DNA of 64,000 nucleotides from Membranipora membranacea (lineage: Eukaryota > Bryozoa > Gymnolaemata > Cheilostomatida > Membraniporidae): positions 22,504,001 through 22,568,000 of the forward strand of contig OU612075.1 of assembly GCA_914767715.1 (NCBI GenBank), given 5' to 3'. Each line of letters starts with the position of its first letter. Position 1 is the stretch's first letter. Under the pieces are notes generated by a model. It was not told where the DNA came from and did no database searches. It worked only from the letters and a program-made list of their open reading frames with translations. Positions 1-9,600 of this stretch are shown in pieces. The position numbers were made by a program, and so were the translations under genes.

Positions 1-430
1 CAGCTCACCTCTCTCTGAACCACAGAGAGTTTATGGGTCATAGTAAGTATTCATACAGCATGTCTCACTCTGAACGGGAGAGAGTTTATGGGTCATATTT
101 AGTATGAATACAGCATATCTCACTCTGAACGGGAGAGATTATGGGTCATAGTAAGTATGCATACAGCATATCTCACTCTGAACGGGAGAGAGTTTATGGG
201 TCATAGTAAGTATGCATACAGCATATCTCACTCTGAACGGGAGAGACTATGGGTCATAATAAGTATGCATACAACATATCTCACTCTGAACGGGAGAGAG
301 TTTATGGGTCATAGTAAGTATGCATACAGCATATCTCACTCTGAACGGGAGAGACTATGGGTCATAGTAAGTATGCATACAACATATCTCACTCTGAACG
401 GGAGAGAGTTTATGGGTCATAGTAAGTTTG
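1..430. repeat. Tandem repeat array at left edge
   Basis: At least seven copies of a roughly 55-60 base unit, with the cores CTCACTCTGAACGGGAGAGA and GGGTCATAGTAAGTATGCAT. The array is cut by the window edge. Each unit holds the donor-like string GTAAGTATG, so this may be another splice-site array like those further into the ADAR gene, but the exon it would belong to is not visible. Long open frames here are a by-product of the repeat. Confidence 0.9.
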
Positions 431-626
431 GATTAATGTTGGTATTAAGGGGACTGAGAATGATCCACCACACCTAATGAGTGATTGAAGATTTTGTGAT
501 AAAAGTAAAGAGATAGAAAAATAAAGGCGCTGATAGTGTTTAATTTTACTGAACTCCTAGTAAGTTTGATGGTTCACCGACTGCGATAGAAGAACCTTGA
601 TTTATACTAATATGATGGTATTACAG
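431..626 (+). other. Non-coding stretch, presumed ADAR intron
   Basis: No exon is seen. The next coding exon starts at 627 in the middle of a dsRNA-binding domain, so its first half and the ADAR start codon must lie upstream. This stretch is therefore most likely intron. Confidence 0.6.
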
Positions 627-3600
627 ATACAAATAAGAAGGCAGCTAAGAACACAGTAGCTCAGGCGATACTGGACGCCGCTGCTGCTGGTACGTTTGAG
701 CTGCCGATAGTTACGAGGAAGAGACCAGCCTCTGAGTGCGGAGAAGGAACTCCGGAGACTAAAACTGCTGTGAGTGCAGTCTGCTCTTCTACTGTATATT
801 CTAATGCTGATGATTGATTTGTAACTTTTCATTCTGACTGATGGAAAGTTTGCCAAGTGCAAATATGCATAATCCTATACCATACTATTCTACACTAGAT
901 ACATCATACAGTGGTGCGCGTACCACCACACAACACACAGGACTTCAGTTAGAAACCATGAGTCAAGCGCTGTTTTGAGGCCTTCTCTACACTATACTAA
1001 ACGTATTTTTAACGAGTTGTGTAACATGTGTACCTTTTGAAATGCTGTGACCATCAACTCATTGTTGTAAAAACTATCAATGTAACTCCTGATTTTATTC
1101 CACAGAAGAAGGATGGAGAGTTGGACCCTAACATGAACCCTCTGAGTAAGGTGAATCACCTGTTCCCTGGTCTGATTACCTGGGCCTTCGAGTCGAGCGG
1201 ACCTGCTCACTGTCCTGTATTCAATGCTACAGCTTCAGTACAAGGAAAGGCATACAGCAGCTCTGGTGAGAAGATGTCACAACGTCACTCCTTTATCCAT
1301 ATACAACTTAGCATTATTTTGTTGATCTGACACATACTTTTAAGGATTTGTGTAATTGTTAATTTGAGGTAGTAATTAAGAGTCAAAGGGAAGGCGCATT
1401 GATGGTATTAAAGCATTGATATTTATGAGGGCTTCGGTCATTTGTTTTTGTTTGCATGGAATGTTTTTCATTTTTTTATTCAGTTTGTAATTTGTATGCC
1501 GTGACTACTTACTTGTAGCTGTGACCAAATTTGTACTCACTCTAACCAAGGAGTCTTTAACTCCTTGCTCTAATATAAGACTTTATATTACAGCTGGGTC
1601 TAAGAAGGATGCTAAGTCTTGTGTGAGTAATCTAATACTGACAGCTGTGGCTAACGCAGAGCTCTCACCCTGTCCGCATCCTAGAAAGATAAAACTAGCA
1701 CCGCAGTCCGCACGTAAAGCTGTAAAATCTGATATAGTAAAGTCTGAGCCTATGGATCATAGTACCGACTCATCATCAGCAGGTCAGGATGATAGCTGTG
1801 CTGGTGATATCTCTCAGGATACTACTGTAGACCCAGTAAGTCATCGCTGCCGCGTAACCTCATAACATAACGTAATAACATAACATAATAACATACCGTA
1901 ATAACATACCGTAATAACATAACGTAATAACATAACGTAATAACATAACAACATGTAAAAACCATAAACATACAAGTATATAGATAAATAAGTATTTATA
2001 AGTTTATGGTAAACACATAAATTATCGTAATAACACAAAGGACTTGTATAATCACCATTTTGCGTAGTATGATGTGCATCTAAGTTATCTAATTGAAAAC
2101 ATGAAACAAGGATATAGAAATAGACCTTTGCTGTTGTTTAAATCGCCACTTGTTCAATAAATGCAAAAAAAGCTGAAGACATTAATAAGCAGGGAATCAA
2201 GTCAGGCAGTTGCACGCATATATAGTAATACAGCCTCTCCAATTGTAGAGACTCAATGCTCTGAGTCTATTATCTATGAGTCCATCTTACTGGCTAGAAG
2301 CCATTTTGGCCTGTTTTATGACTTTTTCTCTGAGATATGGTTGTGATTTGATGTATTGACTCACACACAATATTTCCTTCTACCCTCAGGGAGAGAATCC
2401 TATCTCAGCTCTAACACGTATGTTTGGAACCATATACTGGAGGATGGAAGACGGGGGCTCAGCGCACGACCCTCTATTTGTGGCTAGAATGACTCTAATG
2501 TCTAAGGAGTTCAGCGGATCAGGTAAGGGTCTGTTGTTTGTGTATGGTGTTTGTTATGCTTTTTATCACTTTATCATTGTTAAATGTATGTATGACCAGT
2601 CTGTTTATGATTGGTATGTGACATTGTGAGCATATACCTCGCTATATATTGCAATAAAACACATTGCCAGTAAGAGAACACATTGAGCATGTACATCTCG
2701 GATAGAGATGATTTACCCATAGCCGTCGTCAATCATTTTATCATGATGATTCAATTCATGTCGAACGTGTCAAGGCTCCATATATAGATATACAGATAAA
2801 GATGCATATGTATGCTTGTTATCTGTCACTGTATGATGTAGCTGTATCTGTAGCTGTATCTGTACCTGTTATTGTATGATGTGTCTGTGTTTATATATTT
2901 CAGCTGGTACTAAGAAGGCAGCTAAGTTAAAGTGTGCTCAGAATGGTCTGGCATCTGTAGAAGCTGGTGAGATCAAACCATCCAAGGTCAGTGTCAATAA
3001 ATATTTACTTGCTGTCACCACCCTGCAATACTATGTCTAATGATAACAACAACGTCCCATATACTGACATCTCTCTGTCAATCTGCGCTAGACTAGGTTG
3101 CGATCAAGCCTCAGAAAGGCCGCTGTCTTACTTTGATTGTTGTGGGCGTGTCAGTAGCCTCCGATACTAGGGTCAGACTGGTAGTGTGCTCACATGACGG
3201 TCACCTGGTACTTGATCACATGACGTGTCACATGGTACATGTCTCTAACATGAGTACTGTTGTTTGATCTGTAGGCCGTACTGAGCACACCAGCAGGTAG
3301 AGTTGGTCAGCTCTGGCCTGATCTGGTCTGGGACTATAAACAGGAGGGTAATATACACAAACCTATATTCACTGCTGCTGTGACTATAGACGGGGAGCCT
3401 TATAAGGGATTGGGTAAGTGTGCCTCCTTTTGAGAGATTGGGTAAGTGTGCCTCCTTTTGAGGATTGGGTAAGTGTGCCTCCTTTTGAGGGATCGAGTAA
3501 GTGTGCCTCCTTTTGAGGGATCGGGTAAGTGTGCCTCCTTTTGAGGGATTGGGTAAGTGTGCCTCCTTTTGAGGATTGGGTAAGTGTGCCTCCTTTTGAG

Positions 3601-6600
3601 GGATCGGGTAAGTGTGCCTCCTTTTGAGGGATCGGGTAAGTGTGCCTCCTTTTGAGGGATCGGGTAAGTGTGCCTCCTTTTATGTAATGAGTGACAAGCC
3701 AAATATCACATTTCATTCCACCCTTGCAACTCGAAGAAGTCTACATTTTCTTTGCAGGCAAACTCACATTCATTTAGTAGTGATTATTTTAGATTTACAT
3801 AGCTCTCTAACAATCCAACTCATTATTGGTCATGGAACATTGAGTAGTGGATAGTGAATGAGTAGTTTCTATCCTGAAAAGCTAATTTTGAATTGTAACA
3901 TAAGTTGATGGAAAATGTAATGATACGGTTATTGAATGGTATTATCATATTAAATATTGATATGATTTTGGTTACAGGTGCCTCTAAGAAGACGGCTAAG
4001 CTTGAGGCTTGTAAGAGTATAACAGAAGCCCTAGAGGCTGGTACACTCAAGATGCCTGAGGGAAGAGGCAGTGTAAGTTATCACATAATCAATATTATAC
4101 TGACTTGTTAGTTTAAAAGGCTTAAATTGCAAGCGAGATTTTGTGGCATTCCACTATCAAACACTCTGTTTTGTGTGTTTAATACTAGAATGCAACTAAA
4201 TCTCGTTCTCAGATGTTGGAGTAAAAATAAGCAACCAGGATGCGCAATGTACATATCATGACTTGAATTATCTTTATAAGGAGTGGCTCTTCAACGCTAA
4301 ATCTCGTGGTAGGTGAGGCAACTCCTTGTGTGTAGTTAAAATTACGCCCATTTAGTTTGTTGTCACTTTGAAAAAGATTAAATAGATCACTGCATACATA
4401 TAGAAATTAATTCCTGTGATCCTTGATTTATAGCTTTCATTCTCACTGAATGACATAAAGAGATTTAACAAAGTCTTTGGTACGCCTCGTATTGATATGG
4501 AGGACTTGAGCACTGCCGCTAACCCCATACTGAAGGCCTCTACTACTATAGAAGATAAGATATTCACTGGACAGGGACCTGATATAGGCTCCGCCACTGA
4601 ATCTGTCATCGCTGCTATCAACAATGCTCTCAAGGACGGAGTCATAGAGGTAATGTCTTATGTGATGTATGATCTATCCATTTAACTAGATTTTTATCAC
4701 ATTTGATTATCCCCTCACAAAACTTTCCAATCCCACGATTGACTTCTGTTTGTCGTAGTTCTGCCATAAGAATCCGTACCGGTCCGGACATATGAAGGAT
4801 TAGATTAATATTTGTGTTCATCTCTGTGAGTTGTTTGATTCATTAGGATCCTTTCGTCGCCCATACAAACTAAGTACTGACAAGTGCTTATTGAGATGTA
4901 TGTAACTTTCAATTGACATTAAATTATACAGTGTAATGATGTTCATTGTTTGCTGACAGGTACCTGTATTAGTACATGTTTATATTGACAGGTACCTGTA
5001 TTAGTACATGTTTATATTGACAGGTACCTGTATTAGTAGTGTTTACATTGACATGTACCTGTATTAGTACATGTTTATACTGACAGGTACCTGTATTAGT
5101 ACATGTTTATATTGACAGGTACCTGTATTAGTACATGTTTATATTGACAGGTACCTGTATTAGTACACGTTTATATTGACAGGTACCTGTGCTGGTTCAG
5201 TTCCACAGAAGATTTAAGTATCCCCGTATAGTAGTCACTAACCTCGGTACTGAGGATAAGCCTATGTGGGAGGCGACATATAAACACTGGCATAAACTCT
5301 ACAAGGCCAGCTGTAAGTTACATAAACTATACAAGGCCACCTGTAAGTAACATTAAACTGCTTGTGGTGTTAAAACAAATATAGTGCTGTGTAAGGGCTA
5401 GTATCGCTTCTGACCCTTACATTAGAGTAACTGTTAAAATTAGTGTCCGTCTTTAGAATTAACAGCTGTGATTGCCTGACCACCAAATATTTTCAACCAT
5501 ATAAATAAAAATAATAGTATGAGACTATCAGACTATCAGACTATCAGACTATCAGACTATCAGACTATCAGACTATCAGACTATCAGACTATCAGACTAT
5601 CAGACTATCAGACTATCAGACTATCAGACTATCAGACTATCAGACTATCAGACTATCAGACTATCAGACTATCAGACTATCAGACTATCAGACTATAGAG
5701 GGTTGATGAAGGTACCTGTTGTACTTTGGTAATGTTTGTTATGAATATTTCAGCTGATGAGAGTCCAGACGCCGCAGAGAGAGCCTGCGCTCGACTCGCT
5801 GTCGACGATCTCAAGAATATTAAGAGGCAGCCGGAGTATGACAGTGAGATGGTGAGTGTTCAGTGATGTAAATATTCTCAAACAGAATAGTTGTTTTTTA
5901 CTAATTAGGCTCATCAAAGATAGTTTATTGATGTGAACGCCAAACAACCCCTTGTCAGGGCTTGTCTAAGGTGGGGGAAGGTAGTGGTATGAGACCTTAC
6001 TCTCCAGAGAACAGGCGATAGACACTAGAAGTTATGATACCATCACCACACTAGTTCTAGGAGTTTAATGAGATGATATTTTGTTTTTGTTATGAGCAGC
6101 AGAAGACACCTTGCGCAATTCTTAATGAGAAAGCAGAAAAGGATAGTGAGAAGATATATCTGCAGATAGTAGATAAAGTACAGGAAGGTGCGGCGGCTCC
6201 CTTTATATGTAAGGCTACTGTACAGGGACAGGTAAGTTATACTCTGTTTGACATTCAGTTGTAGGTTTCTCTTATCGTTACGTCCATCCAGATCGCACAG
6301 TAAGTGTAAGCTCTAGTAGTTTGTGTTCAATTGTTACGTAGTGGCCATTTAGCCCAGGGTTATAGGGAACGAAGAGGGAGAGGAGGAGTGTATGTCATAT
6401 GCAGCAGACCTCCTGACTTAATTTCAGCTTATTACTTAGCTCATCCATTTGGAACATGGGTGTATATGTCCCTGTGTATGCACAAAGGTAGAGCACAGAC
6501 TTATAGAGTCATATTTTATTATTACAGGAGTTTCAGGGATCTGGTAGAAGTAAAGGAGCAGCTAAACAGAACTGTGCCGCTGTGATCCTCTCTAATGTTT

Positions 6601-9600
6601 ACGGACATGTCTTCGATATCGGTAGGTTGTCTGACGTAGTATAACCTGAGCTGTTAGATGGATATTTGATATCACCTACTTTTGCCTTAATACTCTCACA
6701 GTCTTTTCTCAGCACTTGACATAGAAGCGTGGGTTGTATGGTAGTTGCGTTCCATTATATACTGCCCCCTGTTTGGTATGTGCATAGTAAAGCAGATTTT
6801 ACATAAATTGAATGCCAATGAAGTATAAAGTCATGGATATATTATGCCATTGAAGCAGCGGATAACGTAGTAACCATATCATGTGTATGACGGACCCAGT
6901 CTCTTTGCTGGCTTCGCCTTGTCTTGACTTACTATATCTTAATGTGGTTTAATGGTGAGAAGCAGGTATATGTTTGTTGTATCTTTGTTGTTGGTTTAGA
7001 ATTCTGCATTAGGAGAAATATGATATACAAGTTTGTGTACTTTGTCTGATTAGGGCATAGTTTTGTTCGAGTATCTCACAAACACATTACTCTGAGCAGC
7101 GGCGGCGGAAGAATCTCATTTGCAAGCTTCATTATTTTTCAGGACGATATTGATGTCTCCACAGCAAACAAGAAGCTTCTGTAACAGTGAGGTCTTTTAT
7201 TTATACCACCGTATCGTGTCTGGTGATTCCTGACTAGATTGAGCCCTCATGGTGGTTACGTCTTACAGGGAAAATCACCAGACATTTGCTTACATGTTTG
7301 AATTTTACAGGCGGTGGCTGTTTGTACACTTTGACTTGACAAGCTCACAAGGTGCTACAGGCAGGGCATCTCACTGAGACATATATCAGACCACACAGGA
7401 ACTCACCTGTCATTCTTACAGACCACCCTAGTAGTTACAGCTGTCAGTGTGCTATGCTGTTGTCATAAGTCAGTATTGGCACATGTCAGCTGAAGTTTGT
7501 GGGTGGTCTCTTTAATGGTTGTGGGTGGTCCCACCATCATATAAATGAGCCACTCCTGCTGTTGGATGACCGGTGATGTTCACTGCATGGAAAAGCAAAC
7601 AGATTGCTGTTTTGCAGACCAACACTTCATAAAAGTGGTATACGAAACAGAGATCGGATTTGCTCGCTGTTTTGGACACCAGTAACAAAGCGGGTGACTG
7701 AAACAGCAGCAGCAACAGCAGAATAAGTAACAGCTATGATCATTGCTGTATTGCACTACTCGAGAAAGGACAGACGGAATGTGTAATACAGGAATCGAAG
7801 GTTGTGGTATCACTGTCCATCGTGTCGACAAAATGTGACATGATCTGACTAATCAGACTCGTCAGCACATGTGACATGGCGCGACGTGGTACAGGGAGGC
7901 TGAGCGACGCAGTACAGCCATCAGTGCCTGATTAAGTAGAAGTCATGTGCTGATGGGTTACTCTGATTTGTTCTGACAGGTGACTTTAAGAAGCCACAGG
8001 CAGCTGATGATATGCAGAGAGGAGATATCGGGGAGATAAACCATCAGGATCTGTCTACCAAGGTGAGTAATATCTCTGTCAGCTATTTGCTATTTGCTAT
8101 ATTATTATCCTTAGGGCCTGTTGATAAATAAGCTGCAATTACACCGACAGTAAGTAAGTGGTACGCGTAAGTAATTTCTTTTTAAAGCAGTACGTACAGC
8201 TCTGCCTACCAGCTGACTACGTTGGCTGTTTTAATTCTTACAATGAGTAATGTATTATAAATTTGCATGTTACTTACTGCCACTAATAATAATATGAACA
8301 CAGCATAATGTATCCGTCCCTGTGAATACTGACCGATCTGTTCTCTGACCATCAGGTACACTCTATGGTAGTGAGTAAGTACACAGATGCAGTAGATACG
8401 GTAAATTCTCGGTTCAGAGGTCGTAAGGTACTCGCTGGCTGTGTGATGATTAGAGGTAATGATATGAGCACTGCTGAGACTATCGCTGTAGCAGCAGGTA
8501 AGATTCTCCAAACCTTCATCCTCAACTTGTATATGGTGAAGTGTGTCTACGGATCAGAACAATGGATAGAGATTTTTATCAAGATGAACTTATTGGATTG
8601 AATGGATTGACTTCTCCGTTTTTCCTCCTCTTTTCATGTCTGTGATTATGTTCAATGGGGGTAATGTTCAATGCAATATTACATTGTTAAATATGCTGAC
8701 CTTGTATGCACTTGATGCATTGGATAATTGCTTACAAAATATGCAATACATGATTTTGCGAAATTTTGTCCTGAAATCATTGGATATCATGACACATGAT
8801 TGTTTTAGGTACCAAGTGTATCCACGGTGGACACATGAGACATGACGGACGCGCTGTTAATGACATGCACGCTGAGATTCTGGTGAGGCGTGCCCTAAAG
8901 AGATTCCTTCTCTACCAGATTGACCTGGTCAACCAGGACAAGCCCAGCATTATGGTCAAAACTAACGATGATAAAAGTAAGTTATACGGTATAACCAACA
9001 GCACACAAGTCATGTAATGTAATGGTCTCTCATAGAGGGTCCCACTGTGTTCCTCTCCTTAATCAATTCTACATAAAGTTCATGTGCTTTTCTCTTATTT
9101 TGATTGTGTATTCTCACGTGCAACAACTCAAACCAGGAACTGTCTAGAAAGATGTTGGCATGATGAAGAGGTGTCATAGCAACTCCACTGATAAAGTTAA
9201 TGTAACTGTCTTAATCAAAGTTATACATTTTTCATATTATTGTCTTATTGGTTATATTTATTACTGAATCAGAGCCAAAGTACAGAGTGGCCCCGGATGT
9301 AAGATTGCACATGTTCATCAGCTCCCCGCCGTGTGGTGACTCGAGAATATTCGTCGCCAGTAATAACAAGGAGGGAGAGGGGACAACAGGAGACGACAAC
9401 CCTGATCGTCAGAACAGAGGTCAACTTAGGGTCAAGATGGAGACTGGTCAAGGTATGTCTGTACTGTGTCACTGTTAGAACTCTCATACAAGTCTATAGT
9501 TACTACTTTTAAAATGGATTGACCCTTAGGCCCTGATCAGCAAGTGAAATAGTATTGTATTAACAGATAATGATATTAATACTATTGCTAACAGCGGTCG

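Larger units (their letters stand above)
627..6621 (+). other. ADAR: Tandem dsRNA-binding domain block of ADAR
   Basis: Seven dsRBD-like units can be read. R1 (627-769) is only the C-terminal half, with NKKAAK. R2 (exons 1106 and 1594) has SKKDAK, R3 (2390 and 2904) TKKAAK, R4 (3275 and 3978) SKKTAK. R5 (the single exon 4434-4649) keeps the fold pattern and an ALKDGVIE end but lacks the Lys pair. R6 (5183 and 5754) has DAAERACARLAVDDL and also lacks the Lys pair. R7 (6100 and 6528) has RSKGAAKQNCA. In R2, R3 and R4 the split is a phase-1 intron just before the Gly of the G-x-KK motif, with phase-0 introns between units. The Lys motif contacts the phosphate backbone in this family, so R5 and R6 probably bind RNA weakly or have another role. 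The exon at 7980-8062 (FKKPQAADDMQRGDIGEI) may be a further truncated remnant. Confidence 0.85.

Noticed and set aside
157-477. 106-codon open frame with a repeated protein pattern
   Set aside because: It is only the tandem repeat read in one frame; units are non-coding and lead into ADAR intron sequence.
3384-3716. Two overlapping minus-strand frames rich in KRRHTYPI/KGGTLT repeats
   Set aside because: These are antisense readings of the donor array of the ADAR gene in frames that stay open because the unit has no stop.
7512-7831. Minus-strand open frames with a Cys run in an ADAR intron
   Set aside because: Low-complexity translation, no splice support, and flanking ADAR exons join without it.
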